From Aquirufa lenticrescens (GTDB taxonomy: Bacteria; Bacteroidota; Bacteroidia; Cytophagales; Spirosomataceae), in contig NZ_CP049834.1 in assembly GCF_019916085.1 (NCBI RefSeq), forward strand, positions 148,501 to 212,500: DNA of 64,000 nt, in the 5' to 3' direction. Positions 24,699 through 33,812 of the stretch are shown piece after piece; the stretch's first letter is position 1, and every line of letters starts with the position of its first letter. Under the pieces are notes generated by a model. The model was not told where the DNA came from. It did not search any database and worked only from the letters and a program-made list of their open reading frames with translations. Position numbers and translations under genes: made by a program.

Positions 24699-24702
24699 CG
24701 CT

Positions 24703-24906
24703 TTATCTTTTAACTACTTTCAAATCCATTGTGCAAGCAGGGCATTTACCTTTCTTCGAATAGGTCTTTTTACCTTCACACTTCATTGGACACGCATATT
24801 CTTCTTTTTTGCTCTCTTTGGCAGCTTTTTGATCAGCTTGAGTAGTGGACGCGAAGGCCCCAAACATTCCCATTACTAGGGTCGAAACTAAGATGTACTT
24901 TTTCAT
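24703..24906 (-). CDS. Small exported heavy-metal-binding domain protein
   Basis: 67 aa: signal peptide (MKKYILVSTLVMGMFGAFA) then a cysteine-rich metal-binding motif EYACPMKCEGKKTY and KCPACTMDLK. This is the heavy-metal-binding domain seen at the N-terminus of many CusB-type efflux proteins, here alone. It lies between the HMA protein and the TonB receptor with 1-4 base gaps, which supports a shared role in copper handling. Confidence 0.82.
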   Translation of the reverse strand: MKKYILVSTLVMGMFGAFASTTQADQKAAKESKKEEYACPMKCEGKKTYSKKGKCPACTMDLKVVKR

Positions 24907-24907
24907 A

Positions 24908-26911
24908 TTAATTGATTTTAAAACGGATTCCTGTGTAAACCATGGTACCTACAATAGGCCCCCAAACCATCGAGGCATCAAAACCCATCGCAAATGGATC
25001 TTTAGCACTCATAATTGGATTGGCTTGAGTAAAATTAAAAAGATTTTCCACACCTAGGTATAATTCCCACTTTTTAAATTGTCGCGTTACTTGAGCATTT
25101 ACGGTCGAAAATGCAGGAGCCTGAACTTCGGAAGAAGAAGCGGTATGAAGATGCCCTACCGTCGCATCCGGAATCCGTCTTGTTCCATTCCATTGCCATG
25201 TCAGGTCATATTTCCAAATTTCATAAGGTGTCGCATAGGCCAAATTGACTAAAACCCGATCGCGATTCAAAAATGGCTTTGACAATCGATTCAAGGCCCC
25301 AGATTCGGTTAAATAGTCTGCTTGCACATCTTGAAAACGATAAGCAGCTTTGAATTCAAATCGCTTAAATGGACTGTAATTAAACTCGGCCTGTAAACTG
25401 GTCGAGTAAGATGCTCCCGGACTCGAGTAAAACCGAACACTGGAGGCAGACTCCATATCCACCATCCATTGGTGGGTAAAATCAGTCTGAAAGGCATCAA
25501 TCACCAGATTTGCCTTGCGGGACCCGATGTTCATATTTTTCGTCAGTGTGATTCCGTAATTCCAAGATACTTCCAGTGGATTTAGATTCCCGACTAATTT
25601 CAAGGCCCGGTTATTTATTAAATAGCCCATATTTTCTGCCAAAGGATTCACCCGTCTCCACCCCTTTCCGGCAGATAAACGAACAATCCAATCCGGGGCT
25701 ACATCCCATTTTACATGCAAGCGAGGCACCCATTGTGTACCTAATTGATTATGAAAGTCAACTCTTTGGCCTAAAACCACTGTTAATTTAGTAGGAATCG
25801 TCCACGTATATTCCCCATAAACACCAGGTACTATTTCGGTTCTAGCATAAGCAGAGTCTATATAGGACTCCTGATAGGAATCTAGTAAAAAACTGGCACC
25901 GGTCTTCCAAGTATGGTTGGTGTTGCCAATGATGGATTGAAAAATCAAATTGCCATAAACACTTTGTTCTCGTCCTGTATAATTCTTAGTGGAGAAATAA
26001 GAATCATTTGCATGGTTAGCTGTGCTTACAATTAGGGCCAAACCCTGGTAAGGCTTGTTAGGAAATAATCGGGCTATTTTTGCAAAGGTCTCCAAGCGCT
26101 CTGTCTTGCTGCCAAAGCCATAAATTTGCGAACGATCTGCTTCAGAAGTAAACGATTTTTGACCCCCTAAACGATCCTCATTCAAGTAATTTGCTCCCCA
26201 CTGGATCATCCAACGATCGGTGGCATATTTCCATCGGTTGAGGACATTCATTAAATTAAATAAGGGCAAATCCAGAAAGCCATCCCCATTTCCATCCAGT
26301 CGAGCCGCCTGCTGAGAATAGTGTGTAAATACGCCCGTAGATAAACGCGAATTGAAGCGATGAGCACCTTGTTGATTGACCTCAAAACGCCCCTGCGAGT
26401 TCGTGTAAGTATTTAAATAATATACTTCGGAGGTGTCTGGCTTTGCCAGTTCAACATTGATCGCGCCGGTCATAGATTCATATCCATTCACAACGGAGAT
26501 GGTTCCTTTGGCCAAATCAATCGATTTAATCCACGTTCCTGGTAAATAATTCAAGCCATAAGTGGATTTCAGTCCACGGATCGATGGAATATTTTCCACA
26601 TTCGTTTGAACATAATTTCCAGATAAACCCAACATTTGGATTTGCTTAGATCCCGTCACGGCATCCGCATAACTCACAGAAACAGAGGCATTGGTTTCAA
26701 AACTCTCCGATAGGTTACAGCAAGCCGCTTTTCCCAAGGTTTTGATCGTCATTATTTCCGTGGAGAGAATGGCGTTATCGTCTTTTTGGCCAGGATTAGC
26801 CACTATCCGAAATTCTTTTAATTCTGTGTCACGCTCAATACTATCTTTTCGCACAACTTGTTGAGCCTGCAAAAGCGTAGAAAAACAGAGTAAAATAAGT
26901 AATTTATACAT
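24908..26911 (-). CDS. TonB-dependent outer membrane receptor
   Basis: 667 aa with signal peptide (MYKLLILLCFSTLLQAQ), plug domain (residues about 45-170, ETNASVSVSYADAVTGSKQ) and a beta barrel ending in YTGIRFKIN. There is no carboxypeptidase-like N-terminal domain, so it is a lean metal or siderophore receptor and not a SusC protein. TLGKAACCNLSESFE has a cysteine pair in the plug, typical of receptors linked to HMA genes. Gene order suggests uptake of a copper complex (inference). Confidence 0.85.
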   Translation of the reverse strand: MYKLLILLCFSTLLQAQQVVRKDSIERDTELKEFRIVANPGQKDDNAILSTEIMTIKTLGKAACCNLSESFETNASVSVSYADAVTGSKQIQMLGLSGNYVQTNVENIPSIRGLKSTYGLNYLPGTWIKSIDLAKGTISVVNGYESMTGAINVELAKPDTSEVYYLNTYTNSQGRFEVNQQGAHRFNSRLSTGVFTHYSQQAARLDGNGDGFLDLPLFNLMNVLNRWKYATDRWMIQWGANYLNEDRLGGQKSFTSEADRSQIYGFGSKTERLETFAKIARLFPNKPYQGLALIVSTANHANDSYFSTKNYTGREQSVYGNLIFQSIIGNTNHTWKTGASFLLDSYQESYIDSAYARTEIVPGVYGEYTWTIPTKLTVVLGQRVDFHNQLGTQWVPRLHVKWDVAPDWIVRLSAGKGWRRVNPLAENMGYLINNRALKLVGNLNPLEVSWNYGITLTKNMNIGSRKANLVIDAFQTDFTHQWMVDMESASSVRFYSSPGASYSTSLQAEFNYSPFKRFEFKAAYRFQDVQADYLTESGALNRLSKPFLNRDRVLVNLAYATPYEIWKYDLTWQWNGTRRIPDATVGHLHTASSSEVQAPAFSTVNAQVTRQFKKWELYLGVENLFNFTQANPIMSAKDPFAMGFDASMVWGPIVGTMVYTGIRFKIN

Positions 26912-26953
26912 CGTTGTTTGGTTTTATATGATAGAAAAAAACTTCCTATCTTC

Positions 26954-27352
26954 TTAAATCAAATACGACTGTAATTGGGCTAAGCGAGCCTGCCGAGTGA
27001 GTGGAGGGGCATTCGAGGTGTACGAAAAATAATCAAGCTCTTGGATATAAAAATCAAGTGAATTAACTGTCGATGTGCTCAAAATAGGAGAAAAAGCGAA
27101 TACCAGTGATTGACTTCCTTTGCTTAAGTCGAAATTAAACTTCACTTGGTACTTACTTAACAAACAGCATTTTGATCTTGAAATATGAGCTTCTGCTGTT
27201 TTTTGACAGCAGGATTCCGCTTTTGTGATCGTTGTTTTCTTTGCCCCAGTATAGATGCAAGTGGCTTCGGTCCACGAAATACCTAAACTCCCAAAAAGAA
27301 TCCAGGCGGCGAGGAAAATGGACGTGAAGCTTTTGGCAAAGAATTTCATCAA
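26954..27352 (-). CDS. HYC_CC_PP-like small protein upstream of the TonB receptor
   Basis: 132 aa with signal peptide (MMKFFAKSFTSIFLAAWILF). It has paired cysteines (ESCCQKT, SKCCLLSKY) and a late Pro pair (SNAPPL), matching the pattern of the Bacteroidota HYC_CC_PP family that sits next to metal-linked TonB receptors. Function unknown; a role in binding metal at the envelope is plausible. 42 bases before the receptor gene on the same strand. ATG two codons in is an alternative start. Confidence 0.65.
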   Translation of the reverse strand: MMKFFAKSFTSIFLAAWILFGSLGISWTEATCIYTGAKKTTITKAESCCQKTAEAHISRSKCCLLSKYQVKFNFDLSKGSQSLVFAFSPILSTSTVNSLDFYIQELDYFSYTSNAPPLTRQARLAQLQSYLI

Positions 27353-27384
27353 ACGAATTTAGTTACAATTCACTAATTTGCTGT

Positions 27385-28983
27385 ATGATTCAGCGGTTAA
27401 TCTTTCTATTCCTTTTCAGTGCTAGCCTTTCTATGCAGGCTCAGACCTACCGCTACCTCATTCTATTCAAAGACAAGGCTTCGAATAGTTATTCAATAAA
27501 CAATCCGGGCGCTTTTTTAAGTTCCAAAAGCCTGGAACGCCGCCGCAAAAACCGCCTCGCCATTTCACTGCAAGACTTGCCTGTAAGCTCTACTTACTTA
27601 GACCAAGTAAAAACCACCGGTGCGCGCATTTTGTTTCCTCTAAAATGGATTAACGGTGCATTGATCGCGCAAAAACCGAGTGAGCTCAAGAAAACACTTG
27701 CCCTCAGCTGTGCTAAAGGCCTTTATTGGGATTTTCCTGCTGATTCCAGTGCGGCCTTTCAAATTCAATCGGGGACACAATCCACTGTGATTAGTCCTGA
27801 TTATGGGAATTCATCCTACCAAATCAACCAGCTCGGCATCGACCAAATGCACGCAAAAAATATTCGCGGAGATGGTGTTCTAATTACTCTGCTAGATGAT
27901 GGATTTAAAAACGCGAATTCAGTGCCTTATCTTCAAAATACTTTCAGCGAAAAACGAATCACCGCCACTCTGACCACGGATCCATCTGTTACCTCTGTAT
28001 ACACCAGCGGTGGTCACGGCACTAACGTTCTTTCCTCCATCGCAGGATATGAACCGGGTAAATTAATTGGAACAGCTTACAAAGCCTCCTTTGCTTTGGC
28101 CCAAACCGAAGAAAGCGGTCACGAATTAATCGTAGAGGAAGCGAATTGGCTAAGAGGCGCAGAATGGGCTGATAGCTTGGGGACAGACATCATTTCATCC
28201 TCATTGGGCTATTCCACCTTTGACAATCCGCTGCATAATCACACCTATGCGGACATGAATGGAAAGTCTACCCTCGTATCAAAAGCTGCCGCCTGGGCAA
28301 CTAGCAAAGGAATTCTATGCACCATCAGCGCCGGAAACGAGGGTGCGAATGAATGGAAATATATCACCGCGCCCGCCGATGCTGATTCCATTTTAACGGT
28401 AGGAGCTGTAAATGCGCTGGGTGGATTATCCTCATTTAGCTCGATAGGACCCAGTTTTGATGGAAGAATCAAACCAGATGTCGTAGCCATGGGTTCCAAT
28501 ACCGTCGTGGGTAAAACAGATGGGACGGTAGGAATTTCTAATGGAACCTCCTTTTCAGCCCCTCTTGTGGCTGGACTTGCGGCAGGTTTGATACAAACTT
28601 TTCCGAACCATACCGCCCAACAAATCAGAAATGCCATCTTAAAATCGGGATCACAATTTTCTAGAACAGATATGTTGCTGGGATTTGGCCTACCTACTTT
28701 TGACAAAGCGAGCACCGCAATAGAACTTATTCTAAGTAATTTAGAAGAGCCCACTTTACGTATTTATCCAAACCCGGTAAACCCTGGAGATGCTTTGCAC
28801 ATCTCCATTCCATTCCATTCAGCGGAAGTCGAAATGCTAAATAGTACCGGAATCGTGGTCCACACTTTTTACCTAGCGCAATCAGAATCAACAATTTACC
28901 TCGGACCTTTCGTTTCCGGGAAATATTATTTTAGATTTACCACAGAATCGACCTCTATTATAAAACCTATCTTAATACGATGA
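27385..28983 (+). CDS. Subtilisin-like serine protease with type IX secretion sorting domain
   Basis: 532 aa, signal peptide at 1-19. Catalytic triad of an S8 peptidase: Asp in ITLLDDGFKNA (about residue 170), His in GGHGTNVLSSIAG (about 212) and Ser in SNGTSFSAPLVAG (about 390). The last 75 residues (IYPNPVNPGDALHI ... SGKYYFRF) are a type A T9SS sorting domain, so the enzyme is secreted to the cell surface. Its stop overlaps the next gene by four bases (ATGA). Confidence 0.92.
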   Translation: MIQRLIFLFLFSASLSMQAQTYRYLILFKDKASNSYSINNPGAFLSSKSLERRRKNRLAISLQDLPVSSTYLDQVKTTGARILFPLKWINGALIAQKPSELKKTLALSCAKGLYWDFPADSSAAFQIQSGTQSTVISPDYGNSSYQINQLGIDQMHAKNIRGDGVLITLLDDGFKNANSVPYLQNTFSEKRITATLTTDPSVTSVYTSGGHGTNVLSSIAGYEPGKLIGTAYKASFALAQTEESGHELIVEEANWLRGAEWADSLGTDIISSSLGYSTFDNPLHNHTYADMNGKSTLVSKAAAWATSKGILCTISAGNEGANEWKYITAPADADSILTVGAVNALGGLSSFSSIGPSFDGRIKPDVVAMGSNTVVGKTDGTVGISNGTSFSAPLVAGLAAGLIQTFPNHTAQQIRNAILKSGSQFSRTDMLLGFGLPTFDKASTAIELILSNLEEPTLRIYPNPVNPGDALHISIPFHSAEVEMLNSTGIVVHTFYLAQSESTIYLGPFVSGKYYFRFTTESTSIIKPILIR

Positions 28984-30089
28984 AAACACGCTTTCTTTCG
29001 CTTGATATCCTTCGAGGAATCACCCTTGCAGGGATGATTCTTGTCAATAATAACGGCAATGGCGATTTTACCTACGGTCCCTTATTGCACGCCCAATGGA
29101 ATGGATTTACGCCCACAGACCTTGTTTTTCCTAGTTTCCTTTTCATGGTCGGAGTAGCCATGCGCTTTTCCTTCAAGGCATTCAACTACGAATTAACTCC
29201 CTCGGTACGAAACAAAATTTTAAAGCGAACGATATATCTTTTTTTAATTAATTACTTCGTTTTCTATTTCCCCTTCACCGATTTCTCCTTCGAAAAACTG
29301 CGTTTTTTGAACGTTTTACCGCGCATCGCTCTTTCCTACTGTGCCGTTTCCTTTTTAACACTTCAGGTCCCATCGAAATGGTTAACATGGATTAATGCCG
29401 GTATTTTACTCTCATTTTGGGGTATTTTATATTTCTCTGGCGATGCTGGACTTTGGATGGATATTAGTTCGAATGCGGTCAGGAAACTAGATTTATTTTT
29501 ATTCGGAGAATCGCATTTATACCATGGAAATGTGGTGAATGGCATCGCTCTTGCTTTCGACCCGGAAGGTTTTCTAAGTACATTGCCTGCCATTTCTACC
29601 TGCCTTTTTGGATATCAAGTGAGTTTGTATTTAGAGAATCAGGCCAAAGAAAACAAGTCGGCTTTACTCGGTCTTCTAGGCTGGGGCACGGCATTGATTT
29701 TGGTGGCTATGATATGGGATCAGGCGTTTCCCATTAACAAAAAGCTTTGGACAAGTTCATTTGTGCTACTATGTGCCGGCATTGATTTTATCTTGATCGG
29801 ATTATTAAACTGGTGGATAGAGACTAAAGAACGCCACTTTGGAAACACATTCTTCCTTGTATTAGGTACAAATTCCATACTTGCCTACGGGATTTCTGAA
29901 ATCATTGCTATCCAATTAGGAAATGTGCAAATCCAAGACATGTCAGCTAGTCAATGGCTGTATTGGCATCTCTTCGAACCCATCTTTGGTAAATACAATG
30001 GCTCCCTCGCTTATGCGATCACTTTCGTATTAGTATGCTGGGGAGTATGTTGGGTGTTTTGGAAGAAGAAAATATTCTTGAAAGTTTAG
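28980..30089 (+). CDS. Membrane acyltransferase, heparan-alpha-glucosaminide N-acetyltransferase (NagX)-like
   Basis: 369 aa with about ten membrane helices. The start RFLSLDILRGITLAGMILVN and WNGFTPTDLVFPSFLFMVG are the family signature, including the histidine/aspartate region of the catalytic site. It probably acetylates amino sugars across the inner membrane during glycan breakdown. Coupled to the secreted protease by an ATGA overlap, an odd partnership. The stop TAG is the TAG of the first TTTAGTC word of repeat locus 9. Confidence 0.85.
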   Translation: MKTRFLSLDILRGITLAGMILVNNNGNGDFTYGPLLHAQWNGFTPTDLVFPSFLFMVGVAMRFSFKAFNYELTPSVRNKILKRTIYLFLINYFVFYFPFTDFSFEKLRFLNVLPRIALSYCAVSFLTLQVPSKWLTWINAGILLSFWGILYFSGDAGLWMDISSNAVRKLDLFLFGESHLYHGNVVNGIALAFDPEGFLSTLPAISTCLFGYQVSLYLENQAKENKSALLGLLGWGTALILVAMIWDQAFPINKKLWTSSFVLLCAGIDFILIGLLNWWIETKERHFGNTFFLVLGTNSILAYGISEIIAIQLGNVQIQDMSASQWLYWHLFEPIFGKYNGSLAYAITFVLVCWGVCWVFWKKKIFLKV

Positions 30090-30245
30090 TCGGCGCATAG
30101 CGCCTTAGTCGCTGGGTCGCCACTTCGTGGCTTAGTCACTGCTTCGCAGCTTAGTCAACTTTGTTTTAGTCAATGAGTCACAAATAACGACCGAGTCCGC
30201 AGGACGACTAAATCGCGAAGCGATGACTAAGTTCGCAGGACGACT
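30085..30245. repeat. Hairpin repeat, locus 9
   Basis: TTTAGTC/TTAGTC alternates with GGCGC-ATA-GCGCC, GCCAC-TTC-GTGGC, CTGC-TTC-GCAG and AAC-TTT-GTT (30085-30165), then the orientation flips and GACTAA alternates with GTCC-GCA-GGAC, ATCGC-GAA-GCGAT and GTTC-GCA-GGAC (to 30245). At least seven different hairpins keep their pairing. No heptamer words. It sits between convergent genes. Confidence 0.92.
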
Positions 30246-30274
30246 CATTTTCGCAAGCAATTTTTAGCAGAGAG

Positions 30275-30339
30275 CTGTTTAGTTGAGGGATTTTAGAAAT
30301 TATGGCGTAGACCAATTTGAAAATCCCTCAACTAAATAG
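30275..30339. terminator. Long inverted repeat over the ROK stop codon, likely bidirectional terminator
   Basis: A 17-bp perfect inverted repeat (30278-30294 with 30320-30336) extends to 21 bp with one G-U type pair. The right arm contains the last codons and stop of the ROK gene, so the left arm is an inverted copy of that gene end. It lies between convergent genes and could end transcription both ways. Confidence 0.7.
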
Positions 30340-31261
30340 CCTCAGAATGAAAAAGAAGCGCAGCCCCAAAAACCCCTGCCGAATCACCCAACTTAGGCTT
30401 CACAATAGGCGTCAGCACTTCTCCTGAATTGAAAATGTATTTCTTGATGCGTTCGATTCCCTCTGTATATAGCAAATCGATATTCCCCACTCCTCCACCG
30501 ATGACGATGACTTGAGGGTCTAAGACATTAATTAAGGTGGAAACGGCACGACCAAAATTCTCCAGCATTCGCTCAATAGTGGCAGAGGCGTGAATATCTG
30601 TACCAGCAAGATGAGCTTGAAGGATTTGTGGCATGCGGAGTTTTTGGCCTGATTCAGTTAAATAGAATTCCTCTAAAGCTGGTCCGGATATAACGTGTTC
30701 CACACAACCCGATTTACCACAATAGCACGCTTTCCCGCCTTCTTCTAGAATATTGTGTCCCCATTCGCCACCGATTCCGTGCAAGCCATTGACAACTTGA
30801 CCGTGAACGACTAATCCACCACCTACACCGGTTCCCATGATGATGCCAAAAACGACTTCAGCCTTCGGATTCACGTCTTGCACCGCACCCAAATGGGTTT
30901 CTGCCAACGCAAAGCAATTCGCATCATTTGCAAGACGTACTTCAACTCCTAAGGCTTTGGTTAAATCAGCTGCCATCGGACGACCATTCATGGAGGTCGT
31001 GTTGCAGTTTTTCATCGTTTGGGTAGCTGGATTCAAGACGCCAGGAGTGGCAAAACCAATTCGGGTAGGTGAAACACCTAGCTGTTCAGAGACCCTTGAA
31101 ACTAAACGGGCTACTTGTGAAATGATGTGTTCGTAGCCTTTCGATGCTTCGGTATCGATGCGTTCTCGGGCAATGACTTGCGTTAAATCAGCGGCAGACA
31201 ATACGGCGCATTCGATCTTGGTTCCCCCTAAATCGATGCCCCATACATAGGATTTTTCCAT
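30332..31261 (-). CDS. ROK family sugar kinase, glucokinase-like
   Basis: 309 aa from ATG 31261; an ATG at 31291 would overlap the rsgA end. ATP site VWGIDLGGTKIEC at the N-terminus, GIIMGTGVGGGLVVHG in the middle, and the ROK zinc motif CYCGKSGCVEHVISG (Cys-x-Cys-x4-Cys, with a histidine upstream in WGHN). It phosphorylates glucose or a similar sugar in the cytoplasm. Four bases downstream of rsgA, so probably in an operon with rsgA and kdtA. Confidence 0.88.
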   Translation of the reverse strand: MEKSYVWGIDLGGTKIECAVLSAADLTQVIARERIDTEASKGYEHIISQVARLVSRVSEQLGVSPTRIGFATPGVLNPATQTMKNCNTTSMNGRPMAADLTKALGVEVRLANDANCFALAETHLGAVQDVNPKAEVVFGIIMGTGVGGGLVVHGQVVNGLHGIGGEWGHNILEEGGKACYCGKSGCVEHVISGPALEEFYLTESGQKLRMPQILQAHLAGTDIHASATIERMLENFGRAVSTLINVLDPQVIVIGGGVGNIDLLYTEGIERIKKYIFNSGEVLTPIVKPKLGDSAGVFGAALLFHSEAI

Positions 31262-31265
31262 AGGT

Positions 31266-32198
31266 TTAGCGACGGTTGTCGTTGTTCTCAAAAATACTCA
31301 AATAACTCAAATAGCGACTATGTGCAATATCTCCCGCCTCAAAGGCCTTTAATACAGCGCAGGCTGGCTCCGAAATATGCAAGCAATTGTTGAATTTACA
31401 TTCGCCTATCAGCGCGCGCATTTCAGGGAAATAATGCGATAATTCTTCTTTCTCGATCTCCATCACACCTAATTCATTAATGCCAGGACTATCGATCAAA
31501 TAGGTCTCTGGCCCTAATTCCCACATGGTGGTATAGGTGGTAGTATGGACGCCTTTTTGGGCAAAATCCGAAATCTCTTTCACTTTGATATTCAAATGGG
31601 GAGATACCAAATTCAATAAACTGGATTTCCCTACGCCTGAATGGCCTGCTAAAAGCGACACCTTTCCGGCAAACATCGCCTTGAATTCATCCACGCCTTG
31701 GCTGCGTGGAATAGAGGTAAACAAGATGCCATAGCCTAATTCTTGGTAAAGTGCGGCATATTCAAAGATTTGGTCCTCTTCCTCCTCATTCAATAAATCC
31801 ATCTTGTTAAACACGATAGTGACTGGGATTCGAAAAGCTTCGGCAGTGACTAAAAAACGATCTAAAAAACCCAAAGAGGTTTTAGGGGATTTCAAGGTCA
31901 TCACGAAGATGGCTTGATCCACATTCGCAGCCATTAACTGACCCTGCCCCGTTTTATGGACAGATTTTCGGATGATGTAATTCGTACGCGGGATGATTTC
32001 TTCGATGACAACCGTCTCATTCGCTTCATCTTCGACCGCATAAATGACGCGGTCGCCCACCGTAACGGGGTTCGAGGTTTTAGGTCCTTTTAACTTAAAT
32101 TTACCTTTCAAACGTCCTTTAAAGACCTTTCCTGACTCGGAACGAATTTCGTACCAAGATCCGGTTGAACGCATAATTAAGCCTTTACTTCCTTCCAT
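31266..32198 (-). CDS. rsgA: Ribosome small-subunit-dependent GTPase A
   Basis: 310 aa. N-terminal OB fold, circularly permuted GTPase with NKMDL (G4) before GHSGVGKSSLLN (G1) and DSPGINELG (G3), and a C-terminal zinc finger CKFNNCLHISEPACAV. It helps mature the 30S subunit. ATG 32174 (MRSTGSWYE) is a better match to homologues than 32198, which would overlap kdtA by 14 bases. Confidence 0.93.
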   Translation of the reverse strand: MEGSKGLIMRSTGSWYEIRSESGKVFKGRLKGKFKLKGPKTSNPVTVGDRVIYAVEDEANETVVIEEIIPRTNYIIRKSVHKTGQGQLMAANVDQAIFVMTLKSPKTSLGFLDRFLVTAEAFRIPVTIVFNKMDLLNEEEEDQIFEYAALYQELGYGILFTSIPRSQGVDEFKAMFAGKVSLLAGHSGVGKSSLLNLVSPHLNIKVKEISDFAQKGVHTTTYTTMWELGPETYLIDSPGINELGVMEIEKEELSHYFPEMRALIGECKFNNCLHISEPACAVLKAFEAGDIAHSRYLSYLSIFENNDNRR

Positions 32199-33426
32199 CG
32201 ATTGCTAAATTACGCACAAATTGACTGATTCTTTCCGTTGCACCCGCTTGTAATTGGACAAAAGCACGCGATTGCACCTGTTTATTTACAAAAACATCGT
32301 CTACATCGTATATCACTCGCATCGCCTGATCTAATTCTTCCGTGGAAGCAATTGGAAAAGCCAGACCTAATTCGATTAAATCCCGCGCCTCCCGAAATTT
32401 CAAGTAGTTTTTATTGCCAAAAAAGACCGTGGGACCAAACACCGCCGCCTCCAACGTATTATGCAAACCATCTCCAAAAGCACCTCCAATGTAAGCAAAC
32501 GAAGCACCTCTGTATAGATTCGCTAAACGACCTACCTCGTTCACAAAAAGAACATCGGCCTTTTCACGCGCTGGACCTTTGGAATAAGTTACCGGCAATG
32601 CAATCTTTTCTTCCCATGCTTTCAATTCTTCTGAATGAATTTCATGCGGCGCAATGACCCATTTAAAAGGGTATTTCTTCGAATTGATAAGCGGAATCAA
32701 CACATCCATATCGGCCTGCCAGGCAGAACCCACCACCATAAATTCTTTATTATCTAAAAACGTTGTTAATAAATCCCAAGATACCGGATGACGTAACGTA
32801 TCCAATACACGATCAAATCGCGTATCCCCCGCCACCGTCACATTCGACCGCTGCAATAAATCCGCTGATGCCTGGTCTTGCACGAAAAGGTGTGCAAAAC
32901 AGTCTAATAGGCGACGGTAAAAACCACCATACCAGCGGAAGAATACTTGATTAGGGCGAAAAATGGCAGAAACTAAAATCGTAGGAACGCCTCGTTTTTT
33001 CAGTCCAGTCAAGTAATAATGCCAAAATTCATACTTCACGAACACTGCCAACGATGGCTTCACCAAATCTAGAAAACGAGCACTATTGAAAAAACCATCC
33101 AAAGGCAAATAACTGACATAATCCGCTCCAGCATAGTTCTTTCGCACTTCATAACCCGAGGGCGAGAAGAAGGTAACCAAAATAAAATGAGTTGGATTTT
33201 CCTTTTTATGGGCTTCAATGATGGGTCTTCCTTGCTCAAATTCACCCATCGAGGCGGTGTGAAACCAAGCTACTGGTTTTTCATTCGTTTTGAAATGCTG
33301 CTCGAGACCGGACCAAACCTGATTTTGGCCCTCATTCATCAATGCTGCTTTTGATTGAAACAATGCCGCGAATCGAATCAGTCCCCGATATAAAAACAAG
33401 ACAAAAGAATAGAGGCAAACCCTCAT
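32185..33426 (-). CDS. kdtA: 3-deoxy-D-manno-octulosonic acid transferase
   Basis: 413 aa, GT30 family. One N-terminal membrane anchor, then WFHTASMGEFEQGRPIIE with the catalytic glutamate, and the second Rossmann half with AYIGGAFGDGLHNTLEAA. Adds Kdo to lipid A at the inner membrane, so the organism makes lipopolysaccharide. Same strand as rsgA and the ROK kinase. Divergent from ytxJ, whose -7 element lies 8 bases from the start codon. Confidence 0.93.
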   Translation of the reverse strand: MRVCLYSFVLFLYRGLIRFAALFQSKAALMNEGQNQVWSGLEQHFKTNEKPVAWFHTASMGEFEQGRPIIEAHKKENPTHFILVTFFSPSGYEVRKNYAGADYVSYLPLDGFFNSARFLDLVKPSLAVFVKYEFWHYYLTGLKKRGVPTILVSAIFRPNQVFFRWYGGFYRRLLDCFAHLFVQDQASADLLQRSNVTVAGDTRFDRVLDTLRHPVSWDLLTTFLDNKEFMVVGSAWQADMDVLIPLINSKKYPFKWVIAPHEIHSEELKAWEEKIALPVTYSKGPAREKADVLFVNEVGRLANLYRGASFAYIGGAFGDGLHNTLEAAVFGPTVFFGNKNYLKFREARDLIELGLAFPIASTEELDQAMRVIYDVDDVFVNKQVQSRAFVQLQAGATERISQFVRNLAIDGRK

Positions 33427-33433
33427 TTTTTAC

Positions 33434-33441
33434 TAAATTTG
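33434..33441 (+). promoter_or_regulatory. -7 element upstream of the YtxJ-like gene
   Basis: TAAATTTG matches TAnnTTTG exactly, 38 bases before the ATG at 33480. No clear -33 TTG. Confidence 0.6.
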
Positions 33442-33479
33442 ATGTTGAATTGTTAAAATTACGAAAAAGGCAGGTGAAT

Positions 33480-33812
33480 ATGAATTGGATACCCTTGACA
33501 GACGAAAAACAACTGGCGGAAATTGTGGAAACATCACAAGAAAAACCGGTAGTCATTTTCAAACACAGTACACGTTGTTCCATCTCATCGACTGCGTTAA
33601 ATCGCTTTGAAAGAGCTTGGGATTCGGAAAATACACCGGCCTATTATTTGGATTTAATCGCCTATAGACCTATTTCAGGTCAAATTGCAGAACAATTCGC
33701 TGTTGAACACCAATCACCTCAAGTGTTAGTGATTGATAAAGGCGCTTGCCCCTATTCTGCTACGCATTGGGACATTTCAGTGGACGATATTAAACCTTAC
33801 TTGAATGCCTAG
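33480..33812 (+). CDS. ytxJ: Bacillithiol-system YtxJ-like protein (DUF2847)
   Basis: 110 aa from ATG 33480; the frame is open to 33342 but MNWIPLTDEKQL is the family start and follows the -7 element. Thioredoxin-like fold with the redox cysteine in FKHSTRCSISSTALNRF, and a cysteine in DKGACPYSATHW replaced position typical of the family. It is a monothiol bacilliredoxin-like enzyme, which suggests bacillithiol as the cell's thiol and a possible persulfide acceptor for SQR. Overlaps the next gene by eight bases. Confidence 0.82.
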   Translation: MNWIPLTDEKQLAEIVETSQEKPVVIFKHSTRCSISSTALNRFERAWDSENTPAYYLDLIAYRPISGQIAEQFAVEHQSPQVLVIDKGACPYSATHWDISVDDIKPYLNA

